A stretch of DNA of 64,000 nucleotides. Origin: Algicella marina (GTDB lineage Bacteria > Pseudomonadota > Alphaproteobacteria > Rhodobacterales > Rhodobacteraceae). Position numbers and translations under genes: made by a program. A model generated the notes under the pieces. That model was not told where the DNA came from and ran no database searches. It was given only the letters and a program-made list of their open reading frames with translations. The stretch lies in contig NZ_CP046620.1 in NCBI RefSeq assembly GCF_009931615.1, positions 2,836,501 through 2,900,500 on the forward strand. Reading direction: 5' to 3'. How positions within the stretch are numbered: position 1 is the stretch's first letter; every line of letters starts with the position of its first letter. This document shows positions 49,325 through 57,935 of the stretch, piece after piece.

Positions 49325-49756
49325 ATGCTTTCAGAAACCCAAATCGCCCTTGTCCAGAAAAGCTTCACCCGCGCCGTCCCCCGCGCCGAAGTGCTGATGA
49401 TCCGCTTTTACGAACGCCTGTTTGAACTTGCGCCCGAAACCCGGTCACTCTTCCCCGAGGATATGCAGGCGCAACGGGCCAACGTCGTGTCGACGCTGGC
49501 CACCGTGGTCCGCTCCCTCGCAAACCTCGAACCACTGCTCGCCGACATCCGCGCTCTTGGCATGCGCCACACCGGCTATGGTGTGAAGGATGAGCATTAC
49601 GCTATCGTCGGTGAAGCCCTTGTCTGGTCGCTGGAAGAAACGCTCCGCCCGGCATGGAATGACGCAACAGCAGACGCCTGGGCAGAGGCCTACCGGATCC
49701 TCGCCGACGTGATGATCGAAGCAGCGCACGGCAGGTCAAACGACGGCCGGAACTGA
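49325..49756 (+). CDS. Single-domain bacterial globin
   Basis: 143 residues. The N-terminal SETQIALVQKSFTRAVPRAEV is typical of the Vgb/flavohemoglobin-like globin, FYERLFELAPETRSLFP gives the B-C region, and MRHTGYGVKDEHYAIVG supplies the proximal F8 histidine (His82) and the following Tyr. No reductase domain is attached. It should bind heme and O2 or NO. It starts two bases after the stop of the protoglobin-like gene and is likely cotranscribed. Confidence 0.88.
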   Translation: MLSETQIALVQKSFTRAVPRAEVLMIRFYERLFELAPETRSLFPEDMQAQRANVVSTLATVVRSLANLEPLLADIRALGMRHTGYGVKDEHYAIVGEALVWSLEETLRPAWNDATADAWAEAYRILADVMIEAAHGRSNDGRN

Positions 49757-49759
49757 CGG

Positions 49760-50539
49760 TCACGGTTCCTGCCACTGTCGGCGCAGTTTTTCGCCGATCA
49801 GGCAGTCCGTCTTCGCAACACGCCGAAACCGCGCCGGACGCTCTGGCTGCCACCCAGCCACTTCCAGGATCAGCTTCTGACGGATGGAGGCAACCAGGCG
49901 ATCCATCTCGCGAATGGGAATGACAAAGGCACTGTCGCCGGTGATCACGCAATCCTCATAATAGAAGTCGAGGTCCCGGATCGTGTAGGCCCCACCCGGC
50001 GTTTTCACCATGAACGGCAACCCGTTCACCTCGATGCCCTTGGCGGCCAGCGCGTCGCGCACGGGCTCCACCGGCCGACCGGTGTTGTTCGGCCCGTCCC
50101 CGGATATGTCGATCACCCGCCGCGTACCATGAAAATCGTTCGTTTCCAGTTCCTCGCCCGCCACTTCCATGGCAGCGGAAATCGAAGTGCCCCGCAAATT
50201 GCCCACCGGCGTCTGCCGCAGGGCCTGCGCCGCCACCGCCGCATCCTCCGGTCCTTCCAGCACCATCCAGTCCAGAAGCAGCCGCACCTGCCCCGGACCA
50301 CCCCACTCGAACATCATCAGCGCCACACGGCCGTGGGCGCCCATGCCGAAGGCCGAGGTCACAGCCGGGTGCTCCAACGCCGCCGCATAGCCTTCACGCT
50401 GCAACGTCAACTCGTCGTAATCCATGGAGCGGGAAACATCGACGGCCAAAACCAGTTCGACATCCACCGCCACTTGCGCCTGTACGGCAACAGGACTTGC
50501 AGCCGTCAGCAGAACTCCCAGAATAGCCGTCAGCCGCAT
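49760..50539 (-). CDS. DUF1194 VWA-type secreted protein
   Basis: 259 residues from ATG 50539, preceded by AGGAGG. A signal peptide ends near VAVQAQVAVD. The mature protein begins with a von Willebrand A-type strand and MIDAS-like DVSRSMDYDE, followed by GTSISAAM and VIDISGDGPNN. DUF1194 proteins are predicted periplasmic or surface-exposed metal-dependent adhesion or assembly factors; no partner genes are visible. It diverges from the ureohydrolase gene by only 33 bp, and longer upstream starts would run into that gene. Confidence 0.9.
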   Translation of the reverse strand: MRLTAILGVLLTAASPVAVQAQVAVDVELVLAVDVSRSMDYDELTLQREGYAAALEHPAVTSAFGMGAHGRVALMMFEWGGPGQVRLLLDWMVLEGPEDAAVAAQALRQTPVGNLRGTSISAAMEVAGEELETNDFHGTRRVIDISGDGPNNTGRPVEPVRDALAAKGIEVNGLPFMVKTPGGAYTIRDLDFYYEDCVITGDSAFVIPIREMDRLVASIRQKLILEVAGWQPERPARFRRVAKTDCLIGEKLRRQWQEP

Positions 50540-50572
50540 CGCGCATCCTCCTATCTGAAAGGTCAGCCTAGC

Positions 50573-51544
50573 ATGTCCGATCCCTTCTTCCAGCCTGTTT
50601 CGGGCTTCGATCTGCCACGCTTCGCCGGTGTGCCCAGTTTCATGCGCCTGCCGCATGTACCGCGGGATCATCCCCGGATCGGCGAGGTGGAAATCGGCCT
50701 GATCGGCGTGCCCTGGGATGCCGGCACCACCAATCGCCCCGGCCCGCGCCACGGCCCCCGCCAGTTGCGCGATTTTTCCACCATGATCCGCGCAATCAAC
50801 CCAGCCACCGGCATCGCCCCATTCGAGCAGGCAAATTGCGCCGATCTGGGCGACGTACCGCCAAACCCCGCCGATCTGCAGGACAGCCTTCGCCGTATTT
50901 CCGAATTCTATTCCGACGTCACTGCCCGCGGTATCACCCCCCTCACCGCAGGCGGCGATCACCTTTGCTCTCTGCCTGTCCTTCGGGGCATCGCACGTCC
51001 CGATGCGCCCTTGGGCATGATCCATTTTGATGCCCACACCGACCTTTTCGAAAGCTATTTCGGCGGTTTCCAGTATACCCACGGCACCCCTTTTCGCCGC
51101 GCGATAGAGGAAGGCCTGCTCGATCCGAAGCGCGTCGTCCAGATCGGCATCCGTGGTACGATGTACGACGGCGAAGATATCGAATGGGGCGAGGCTCAGG
51201 GCGTACGCATCATCAGGATCGAGGAATTCTTTGATCGCGGCATCAGTGACGTGATGGCCGAGGCCCGCCGGATCGTCGGCGATCAGCCCACCTATTGCAG
51301 CTTCGATATAGACTTTGTCGATCCCGCCTACGCCCCCGGCACCGGCACTCCAGAAATCGGCGGCCCCACCAGCTTTCAGGCCCAGCAGGTCATCCGCGAA
51401 CTGTCCGGCGTGAACCTTGTCGGCGCTGACCTCGTCGAGGTTTCGCCGCCTTTCGATCAGTCGGGCGGCACGGCCTGGCTCGGCGTCTCGTTAATGTTCG
51501 AACTTCTTTGCATCCTGGCCGAGGCGCGCAATCGCAGGAATTGA
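50573..51544 (+). CDS. Agmatinase-like ureohydrolase
   Basis: 323 residues. The binuclear manganese motifs are intact: GGDHLCSLP, HFDAHTDLF and SFDIDFVDPAYAPGTGTPEIGG. It belongs to the arginase/agmatinase family and hydrolyses a guanidino compound to urea and an amine. The agmatinase subgroup is likelier than arginase from the PGTGTPE motif, but guanidinobutyrase or guanidinopropionase cannot be excluded. A bidirectional terminator follows at 51554. Confidence 0.9.
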   Translation: MSDPFFQPVSGFDLPRFAGVPSFMRLPHVPRDHPRIGEVEIGLIGVPWDAGTTNRPGPRHGPRQLRDFSTMIRAINPATGIAPFEQANCADLGDVPPNPADLQDSLRRISEFYSDVTARGITPLTAGGDHLCSLPVLRGIARPDAPLGMIHFDAHTDLFESYFGGFQYTHGTPFRRAIEEGLLDPKRVVQIGIRGTMYDGEDIEWGEAQGVRIIRIEEFFDRGISDVMAEARRIVGDQPTYCSFDIDFVDPAYAPGTGTPEIGGPTSFQAQQVIRELSGVNLVGADLVEVSPPFDQSGGTAWLGVSLMFELLCILAEARNRRN

Positions 51545-51553
51545 ACAGAGAAA

Positions 51554-51588
51554 AGGCGCGGCCCTTCCGGACCGCGCCTGCAACTTTT
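51554..51588. terminator. Bidirectional terminator between convergent genes
   Basis: AGGCGCGG (51554-51561) and CCGCGCCT (51572-51579) form an 8-bp stem. A TTTTT stretch follows on the plus strand and a TTTTC on the minus strand, serving both the ureohydrolase gene and the convergent DUF992 gene. Confidence 0.75.
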
Positions 51589-51603
51589 TACCTTGAAAAT
51601 CGA

Positions 51604-52119
51604 TCAGGCAGCTTCGCCGACAAACTCCAGCGACATCTGCTCGATACCGGCCGCGATGCCGATGCCCTCACGGCCGCCAACACTTACAGGCTGCAAGGTG
51701 ATGCTGTCGCCGATACCGCCCACCAGCATGCGGGCAGAGGCCCCGAGACCCAGCGCCGCATCGGCACTTACACCGGCATATTCACCGGAAATGAAACCTT
51801 CGTCGAACCGGCCCGTCGCGGACACGACGGCCCATTTCAGCACTTCGGCATTCTCAATGCTGAGGTCGATGCCCAGCTTGCCGATTTCAGCGTTATAGAC
51901 TTCGGAATAATTTGTGCCAGCCACGTCAAAGACACAGCTGTATTCGGCTTCGGAAATGACGACGAAGTTGGTTCCGCCCGTCAGTTCACACGTCAGTATC
52001 CCGGCTTCCAGCGAGCCCTTGCCCGTCGGCTCCGCTTCCGTGGTTTCGCTCTGGGCAATTGCCGCGCCGGCAATTGCGGAACCTGCCAGTACACTCAGTG
52101 TCACGTTACGAATGTTCAT
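51604..52119 (-). CDS. DUF992 secreted protein
   Basis: 171 residues with a signal peptide ending at about GAAIAQSE. The mature part has the DUF992 features: SLEAGILTCEL near the start, a central cysteine pair, the IGKLGIDLSIENAEVLKWAVVS core and glycine-rich LGLGASARMLVGG. The family is found in periplasmic or envelope proteins of alphaproteobacteria; function is unknown. No linked partner gene. Confidence 0.88.
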   Translation of the reverse strand: MNIRNVTLSVLAGSAIAGAAIAQSETTEAEPTGKGSLEAGILTCELTGGTNFVVISEAEYSCVFDVAGTNYSEVYNAEIGKLGIDLSIENAEVLKWAVVSATGRFDEGFISGEYAGVSADAALGLGASARMLVGGIGDSITLQPVSVGGREGIGIAAGIEQMSLEFVGEAA

Positions 52120-52278
52120 CGTCTTTCTCCTTTATCACGCAGTTGCGATACGGGAGGGCAACGAACGCCCCGCCGGAAGGTTCCTCGCCCAACCGCCCCT
52201 CAAACAGCTCCGCCTTGCCCATCCGCCACTGCCCCTCCTAAACTCGCTCGCAACCATGAGCACGTGCAGGGGGCAGCC

Positions 52279-53118
52279 ATGTCTGAAGTTTTTTCTTTGA
52301 AATCAGGGCTGAAGCTGCCCGGAATCGGCTTCGGCACCTGGAAGATGGGAGAGCGGGCCGAGATCCGGCAAACGGAGAAATCCGCCCTGCTGAGGGCCAT
52401 GGATCTCGGCTTCACTCTTTTTGACACCGCTGAAATGTATGGTGAGGGCCGCACGGAAACCCTGCTGGGCGAGGCCTTGGCGGAGCATGGCCGCGACGAC
52501 CTGATCCTCGTATCCAAGGTTTACCCGTGGAACGCCGGTTCTTCGGATATGATCGCCGCCTGCGAGGCATCGCTCACCCGCCTCGGCACCGACATGATCG
52601 ACATCTACCTCCTCCACTGGCCCGGTTCCGTGCCATTCGAGGAAACGCTGGAAGCGGCGGAGCGGCTGAAGGCCGCGGGCAAGATCCGCACCTTCGGCAT
52701 CAGCAATTTCGACACCTCGGCGCTGGAGGAGATGGAGAGTCAGGGTCTCCTCGCCACAGTCGAACTCAATCAGGTGATGTACAACCCGGCTCGGCGCGGA
52801 ATCGAATACGATCTTCTGCCCGCCCTTTCCCGTCTTGGCATCAGCGCGATGGCCTACACCCCGCTGGAACCGGCGCGCCTTTCCGGCAACGCCGGCTTCG
52901 CGGAACTGGCGGCTGAGGTCGGTCTTACTCCGCCTCAACTCGCATTGGCATGGCACGTCACCCGCGGCGCCGCGATCCCCATCCCCAAAGCCGGCTCACC
53001 CGATCACGCAGACGCACTCTGGCAGGCCAGCCAACACCGTTTGTCGGCGGAAGACATGGCACGGATAGACGCGGCCTTCCCGCCACCCAGCGGTCCGCAA
53101 CCGCTCGACATCCTGTAA
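52279..53118 (+). CDS. Aldo/keto reductase
   Basis: 279 residues from ATG 52279. The catalytic tetrad is visible: Asp49 and Tyr54 (LFDTAEMYGEG), Lys80 (LVSKVYP) and His113 (LLHWPG). The NADPH site lies in IPIPKAGS near the C-terminus. It reduces aldehydes or ketones; substrate unknown. Alone on its strand, it converges with the helicase gene with a 2-bp gap. Confidence 0.92.
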   Translation: MSEVFSLKSGLKLPGIGFGTWKMGERAEIRQTEKSALLRAMDLGFTLFDTAEMYGEGRTETLLGEALAEHGRDDLILVSKVYPWNAGSSDMIAACEASLTRLGTDMIDIYLLHWPGSVPFEETLEAAERLKAAGKIRTFGISNFDTSALEEMESQGLLATVELNQVMYNPARRGIEYDLLPALSRLGISAMAYTPLEPARLSGNAGFAELAAEVGLTPPQLALAWHVTRGAAIPIPKAGSPDHADALWQASQHRLSAEDMARIDAAFPPPSGPQPLDIL

Positions 53119-53120
53119 GG

Positions 53121-54644
53121 TCAGGTTTCCGGCGCGCTCAACTCCAGCGGTGCGTTCTCGGCCACCAGATCCGCGGTCGAGAGCCCGGCCTCCGGCCGTG
53201 CCAGCGCATAGCGCGTCACCCAGTCCAGCCGTTCCTCCGCGCGGGTTATCGCCACATAGGCCAACCGCTTCCACAGCGGCAGCCCGGCTTCCATCCGGCC
53301 GACCCGCGCCGCCGCATACAGGTCCGGCGCAAACACCTGCACCCGTTTCCATTGCGATCCCTGCGCCTTGTGGATGGTGCAGGCGGCCCCGTGAACGAAG
53401 GCCGCACCCATGCGCGCCGCCGAGGCGATGAACGGCTCTTCCTGATCCGGTGCCTCGATCTTGATCAGTGCCGCCACGCTCACCTGCGGCTCTTCCGCAC
53501 CGAACACGTGCAGCCTTGCGAACCCCGGCTTGCGGCCCTCCTTCAGAAACACCGTCTGCGCCCCCTTGATCAGGCCACGCGCCTCCAGGTCGATCCGTTT
53601 CTTGCGATGCTTCAGCGGCAGTTCGATGCCGTCGCAGATCAGCGGCTCGCCCGGCAGCAACGCATTTTCCGGCGCACCATAGGCCCGCCGCCACGCCTGA
53701 ATCAGCCGCACCCGCGTTGCGTTGCGCCAGACCAGCACCGGGCTCCGGGCCATCAGCCCGGCATCGACCCTACGCGCCACCTGCACCCGCTCATCCGCCG
53801 CCGCCAGTTCCTCGATCCGCTGTTCGAAATGGTGAAACTCCACCTCCGGGTCGCCCAGCATGTGCGCCAGATCGAGGATCGGGTTGTCCGCCGCCTGCCT
53901 GTGGATACGGCTCAGCATCAGCTTCCGGCCCTTCGGCAACGCATCGAAACTCATGTCGCCCGATTGCCCTACGGGCGCAAGTTGCGCAGGGTCGCCGAAC
54001 AGCACCAGCGTAGTAAAGATCTCCTGCAGATCTTCCAGTTGCCGCTCATCCAGCATCGACGCCTCATCGACAAAGCCGATGTCCAGGGGGTCGTCACGCC
54101 GCTTCCAGCCGGTGATGAAGTCACTGCCCCGCAATCCCGCCGTCGCCAGCGCTCCGGGGATGCTCTTGTGCGCCTGGTAGAAGGCCAGCGCCCTGTCCAG
54201 CGCCCCGTCCGTCAGCCCTTCGACCACCGGCCTTTCGCCCTCTCCGGCCAGCCATTCCGCGATCTTCTCGTATTCCGGGTCATAAACCGGCGTGTAAAGA
54301 ATGCGATGTATGGTCGTTGCCGCCACCCCGCGCCCGCGCAGCACACTCGCCGCCTTGTTCGTCGGCGCCAGCACCGCCAGCGTCCGCTTGTCCTTCTTCT
54401 TGCGGCTTTCCCACTCGCCGGAAATGATTTCCACCCCGGTGCCTTGCAGGGCATCGACAAGCTGGGCCAGCAGCATCGTTTTGCCCGACCCGGCCTTTCC
54501 CAGCACCGCCAGCGTACTGTCCCGCGCCTCCGCTCCCGGTGTCAGCGTTCCGTTCACCAGATCGACGCCAGCCTTTTCGAGTTCGCTGGACACACGGTCC
54601 CAGGCTTCGGCCTGATCGTCGGAAAGGGCGATGGACAAGTTCAT
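53121..54644 (-). CDS. RecD-like superfamily 1 DNA helicase / ATPase
   Basis: 507 residues. Helicase motifs in order: Walker A GKAGSGKT (residues 49-56), Ia APTNKAASVL, motif II IGFVDEASML, motif III LFGDPAQLAPVG, motif V TIHKAQGSQW and motif VI AYVAITRAEERLDWV. It is shorter than RecD of RecBCD and resembles the exodeoxyribonuclease V alpha-subunit-like or RecD2-type stand-alone helicases. It likely processes DNA ends or replication structures. It is 48 bp downstream of luxI on the same strand. Confidence 0.88.
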   Translation of the reverse strand: MNLSIALSDDQAEAWDRVSSELEKAGVDLVNGTLTPGAEARDSTLAVLGKAGSGKTMLLAQLVDALQGTGVEIISGEWESRKKKDKRTLAVLAPTNKAASVLRGRGVAATTIHRILYTPVYDPEYEKIAEWLAGEGERPVVEGLTDGALDRALAFYQAHKSIPGALATAGLRGSDFITGWKRRDDPLDIGFVDEASMLDERQLEDLQEIFTTLVLFGDPAQLAPVGQSGDMSFDALPKGRKLMLSRIHRQAADNPILDLAHMLGDPEVEFHHFEQRIEELAAADERVQVARRVDAGLMARSPVLVWRNATRVRLIQAWRRAYGAPENALLPGEPLICDGIELPLKHRKKRIDLEARGLIKGAQTVFLKEGRKPGFARLHVFGAEEPQVSVAALIKIEAPDQEEPFIASAARMGAAFVHGAACTIHKAQGSQWKRVQVFAPDLYAAARVGRMEAGLPLWKRLAYVAITRAEERLDWVTRYALARPEAGLSTADLVAENAPLELSAPET

Positions 54645-54692
54645 GCCCTCTCATACGCGGCCCGGCACGGGGAGAGAAGAGGCATCAGGGCT

Positions 54693-55337
54693 TCAGGCCG
54701 CCGCCTTGGTCTCGGGCACGCGTGAGGGAAAGGAGGCATCGAACCATGTCCGCCCAAGGTCTTCGTCCAGGCCTGCGGACGCCGCGATCCGGGCACGTAT
54801 CTCTTCGGAAAATGGCCACAGGCCCGCACAGATCCGCGCCCTGCCCTCGCCCGCTTCACCGATCACTTCCGGCTCCCAGCCGATCGACCGATATATCCGC
54901 CGCATCCGCGCATCAAAGACCCCGATTGACGAAAGCAGACCGAAACGCAGCCCCAGTTCATGGCCCGCCAGCATCACGCCCCCGGCGATGCGCTTGCCGT
55001 CGTCATGCGCATCGGGCGAGATGCAGAAACGTGTGCACTCCCAGATCAGCGGGCTCTGGATGGTCACGCCACCGGTCAGATGCAGAAAATGTTCGTTCAC
55101 CATCGTCCGCCCCAGCGTCGGCAATATCCGCATACTGCCCTTGTGGCGCCCGTCCGACCCCTCCCACATGATATACATGGGATTGACGGCATCGTATTCG
55201 TCGCGCTCGAACCCATTGGCATCGACGCTCACGTCCCACTTCAGGCGCTCTTGAAACTGCGCCGCCCGATCGCGGAACATCGTCTCCGCCAGCAGCGGCA
55301 CAGTGGCGAGTTGGTCGGCATAGATAAAACGGATCAT
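54693..55337 (-). CDS. Acyl-homoserine-lactone synthase (LuxI family)
   Basis: 214 residues. The conserved set is present: Arg24 (FRDR), Trp34 (LKWDV), Asp46 and Asp49 (GFERDEYD), Arg70 (GSMRILP), Glu100 and Arg103 (ECTRF). The enzyme joins S-adenosylmethionine and an acyl-carrier to make an AHL signal. The acyl chain length cannot be predicted. It lies 102 bp downstream of luxR on the same strand, a typical luxR-luxI order. Confidence 0.95.
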   Translation of the reverse strand: MIRFIYADQLATVPLLAETMFRDRAAQFQERLKWDVSVDANGFERDEYDAVNPMYIMWEGSDGRHKGSMRILPTLGRTMVNEHFLHLTGGVTIQSPLIWECTRFCISPDAHDDGKRIAGGVMLAGHELGLRFGLLSSIGVFDARMRRIYRSIGWEPEVIGEAGEGRARICAGLWPFSEEIRARIAASAGLDEDLGRTWFDASFPSRVPETKAAA

Positions 55338-55420
55338 GGTTCTGGCTCCCGGCTTGATTTACCAGGGCCAGCCGTATCGAGCCGGTCGTTAACGAAGTTC
55401 GAGCGTGCGCATTCACTTTA

Positions 55421-55438
55421 TTCCGGCAACGCCCGGAA
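55421..55438 (-). other. Hairpin / lux-box-like palindrome between luxR and luxI
   Basis: TTCCGG and CCGGAA (6-bp arms) flank a 6-base centre, directly after the luxR stop and about 85 bp before the luxI start. It may end luxR transcription or be an AHL-regulator site. Confidence 0.4.
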
Positions 55439-55439
55439 A

Positions 55440-56153
55440 TCAGGGCACGATCAGACCGTTGGCCAGAGCCTTGGCCACCGCGTGGGTCGTGTTCATCGCC
55501 CCCAGCTTGTGCCGGGCGGCATCGACATAGACGCGAAACGTGTGTTCGGAAATCTTCAGCCGCTCGGCAGCCTCCGCCCTGCTGCGTCCCGATGCCAGCA
55601 GCGAGAGGACGTCCCGTTCCCGCGGTGACAACATCACCCCCTGAACACTCTCGTCATCATCCATGATTTCCGAAACACGCTGATGCATGTAATTGGAGGC
55701 CAGCAGCAAGTCGCCACTGTGTTCGCGCAGGAAATCCTCCCACTTGTCGTCATTCACGCCGCTGGTCACGGAAAACAGTGCCAGTTGCCCGCCGACGCCG
55801 CGGATGGGAACGCTCATCCCCTGCTGCCCAACCCCCTGCGAGACTGCCTCCCTGTAGAACTCGCGTGCCGCCTTGCTGCTCCAGTCAAGGCTCTTCCAGT
55901 TCAACGGGTGGAACCGGCGCAGGCTCTCGGTAATCACTGGGTCGATGCGGACGTATTCTTCTTCCTTGTAACGCTGCACCCACTCCATATCATACGTAAA
56001 CGCACCGTATTCGCGGCCGCTGGAACCGACGACATGGTAGACAACATGTTGAAGATCGAAAAAATCTCGAATCTGTTCAGCTACTGTCTGAACATCTTCT
56101 AGGGTCCGCGAGGATTGCAGCGTCTCCCATACTTCTTCCAGCCGTTTCGTCAT
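55440..56153 (-). CDS. LuxR-family quorum-sensing regulator
   Basis: 237 residues. The N-terminal autoinducer-binding domain (about 20-165) keeps the conserved tryptophan, aspartate and glycine (MEWVQRYKEEEYVRIDPV, LNWKSLDW, GMSVPIRG). The C-terminal LuxR HTH is ERDVLSLLASGRSRAEAAERLKISEHTFRVYV. It should bind the AHL made by the downstream LuxI and control transcription. No strong Shine-Dalgarno precedes it; the start overlaps a small ORF (56310-56077), so it may rely on translational coupling. Confidence 0.94.
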   Translation of the reverse strand: MTKRLEEVWETLQSSRTLEDVQTVAEQIRDFFDLQHVVYHVVGSSGREYGAFTYDMEWVQRYKEEEYVRIDPVITESLRRFHPLNWKSLDWSSKAAREFYREAVSQGVGQQGMSVPIRGVGGQLALFSVTSGVNDDKWEDFLREHSGDLLLASNYMHQRVSEIMDDDESVQGVMLSPRERDVLSLLASGRSRAEAAERLKISEHTFRVYVDAARHKLGAMNTTHAVAKALANGLIVP

Positions 56154-56310
56154 CGTAACTCGGCACTTTGAGGGTGATCGCTGCAGAAGAAAGCTCTCTG
56201 GAAGCGATCATGATGGCGTCATCCAGATGCTCCGCAAGTTCAAACATGGCCCGCTGTTCAGCATATTCCCTGATGTCGGACAGAACGTGGATCATCCAGT
56301 CGTTAAGCAT
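56077..56310 (-). CDS. Small ORF overlapping luxR
   Basis: A 77-residue frame from ATG 56310 with GAGGG five bases upstream. It begins MLNDWMIHVLSDIREYAEQRA with the look of a short helical domain (LAEHLDDAIMIASRELS) and ends inside the first 26 codons of luxR in another frame. I do not recognise it. The good ribosome site, plausible helical N-terminus and weak luxR ribosome site suggest it is translated and couples luxR expression. The overlapping C-terminus may be nonfunctional. Confidence 0.5.
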   Translation of the reverse strand: MLNDWMIHVLSDIREYAEQRAMFELAEHLDDAIMIASRELSSAAITLKVPSYDDETAGRSMGDAAILADPRRCSDSS

Positions 56311-56462
56311 GTAAACCCTCATCGGCAAATATTAACGAAACCTTAAACGGACTTTAACACGACCCATGTTATTCCAGTCTCTCGCACTTTCGCACTCCCC
56401 CGAAACTGCGGGATCAAAATTTTTAACTTGTTGATTTCATTGAAAGGAAGGATTTTTGGCCC

Positions 56463-56499
56463 CCTTGACGATCAAGGCAGCCGGTTAAGGCCGCCTTAA
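56463..56499. repeat. Two tandem 6-3-6 inverted repeats downstream of ccrA
   Basis: CCTTGA-CGA-TCAAGG (56463-56477) and TTAAGG-CCG-CCTTAA (56485-56499) have equal geometry and are 22 bp apart centre to centre. They lie between the ccrA stop and the luxR locus and may be operator or termination-related. Confidence 0.45.
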
Positions 56500-56546
56500 T
56501 TCTGGGTGTCGAAACTTTTTTACAGGATTGTCGCAAACAGGCGAAA

Positions 56547-57815
56547 TCAGCCGTCCATGCAGTCTTCCAGCGTGCGCAGGCCGGTCCGCGGCGCACCCAC
56601 CAGCACCGCCATGTTGCCCGGTTTGTGCTCGTTGCGCAGCATCTTCATGTGCCCCGCCGGGATCTCGGCCCAGGGGAACACCTCCGACATGCACGGGTCG
56701 AGCCTGCGCTCCACCATCAGCTGGTTCGCCGCCGCCGCCTGCTTGAGGTTCGCGAAATGGCTGCCCTGCGCGCGCTTCTGATGCATCCACAGATACCGCG
56801 CGTCCATCGTCAGGTTGTAGCCCGTGGTGCCCGCGCAGATCACGACCATGCCGCCCTTCTTCACCACGAAGACGGAGACGGGGAATGTCGCCTCACCGGG
56901 ATGCTCGAACACCATGTCCACGTTATTGCCCTTGCCGGTGATGTCCCAGATGGCCTTGCCGAACTTGCGGACCTCGCCGAACCACTCCTTGTATTCGGGG
57001 CTGTTCACGGTGGGCATCTGCCCCCAGCAGTTGAAATCCTTGCGGTTCAGCACGCCCTTGGCGCCCAACCCCATCACGAAATCACGCTTGTCCTCGTCAG
57101 AGATCACGCCGATGGCGTTGGCCCCCGCCGTGTTGATCAGCTGGATCGCATACGATCCAAGCCCGCCCGACGCACCCCATACCAGCACGTTCTGTCCGGG
57201 TCGCAACTCGTGCGGCGAATGGCCGAACAGCATCCGGTAGGCAGTGGCCAGCGTCAGCGTGTAACACGCACTCTCTTCCCAAGTCAGGTGCTTGGGGCGC
57301 GGCATCAATTGCTGGCTCTGCACGCAGGTAAACTGCGCGAAGCTGCCATCGGGGGTCTCATAGCCCCAGATCCGCTGGCTGGGGCTAAACATAGGGTCGC
57401 CGCCATTACAATGCTCGTCGTCGCCATCGTCCTGGTTGCAGTGGATGACCACCTCGTCGCCCACCTTCCAGCGGCTGACTTTCTCGCCCACCGCCCAGAC
57501 GATGCCCGAGGCATCCGAGCCCGCGATATGGTACTCGGCACCATGCACATCGAACGGAGAGATCGGCGTACCCAGCCCCGCCCAAACGCCGTTGTAGTTC
57601 ACGCCCGCGGCCATCACCAGCACCAGCACCTCGTGGCTGTCGGGGCGCGGCACGTCCACCACCTCTTCCAGCATCGCCTTGTCCGGTTCGCCATGGCGTT
57701 CGCGCCGGATCGCCCAGGCGTGCATCTGATCGGGCACATGGCCCAGCGGCGGGATCTCTCCTACGGCATAAAGGGTCTTCTTTTCGATTCCCGTGTCCAT
57801 GTCCTTGTCCAGCAT
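56547..57815 (-). CDS. ccrA: Crotonyl-CoA carboxylase/reductase
   Basis: 422 residues of the medium-chain reductase fold. The NADPH-binding GASGGLGSYAIQL is near residue 205, and the family-specific N-terminal ATP-free region WAGLGTPISPFDVHG and the C-terminal VEHPGEATF/VFEHPGEATFPVSVF segment are present. It reductively carboxylates crotonyl-CoA to ethylmalonyl-CoA, the key step of the ethylmalonyl-CoA pathway for acetyl-CoA assimilation. It is divergent from ecm. Confidence 0.95.
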   Translation of the reverse strand: MLDKDMDTGIEKKTLYAVGEIPPLGHVPDQMHAWAIRRERHGEPDKAMLEEVVDVPRPDSHEVLVLVMAAGVNYNGVWAGLGTPISPFDVHGAEYHIAGSDASGIVWAVGEKVSRWKVGDEVVIHCNQDDGDDEHCNGGDPMFSPSQRIWGYETPDGSFAQFTCVQSQQLMPRPKHLTWEESACYTLTLATAYRMLFGHSPHELRPGQNVLVWGASGGLGSYAIQLINTAGANAIGVISDEDKRDFVMGLGAKGVLNRKDFNCWGQMPTVNSPEYKEWFGEVRKFGKAIWDITGKGNNVDMVFEHPGEATFPVSVFVVKKGGMVVICAGTTGYNLTMDARYLWMHQKRAQGSHFANLKQAAAANQLMVERRLDPCMSEVFPWAEIPAGHMKMLRNEHKPGNMAVLVGAPRTGLRTLEDCMDG

Positions 57816-57842
57816 CGGCCTTCTCCAACAGCGAAATTTTAT

Positions 57843-57862
57843 TGCGCACTAAAACTGCGCAC
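57843..57862. repeat. Direct repeat upstream of ccrA
   Basis: TGCGCAC occurs at 57843-57849 and again at 57856-57862, a period of 13 bp, in the first 50 bp before ccrA. It could be a regulator site. Confidence 0.4.
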
Positions 57863-57910
57863 ATGATGGCTTTCGAGTAATAAAATTGCTCTACTTTCGC
57901 AACCCCCTTT

Positions 57911-57935
57911 TTTGCACTGCATCCAATGCAGCAAA
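57911..57935. promoter_or_regulatory. Inverted repeat in the ccrA-ecm intergenic region
   Basis: CTGCAT-CCA-ATGCAG (57917-57931) is a perfect 6-3-6 dyad, extended by TTTGC on the left and GCAAA on the right (57911-57935). It lies mid-way between divergent pathway genes. The TTTGC/GCAAA halves recall ScfR/PccR-type sites of acyl-CoA regulators, but that link is a guess. Confidence 0.45.

Noticed and set aside
52950-54725. A 591-codon plus-strand frame opposite the helicase gene
   Set aside because: It is a shadow of the helicase; the opposite strand carries all helicase motifs in order.
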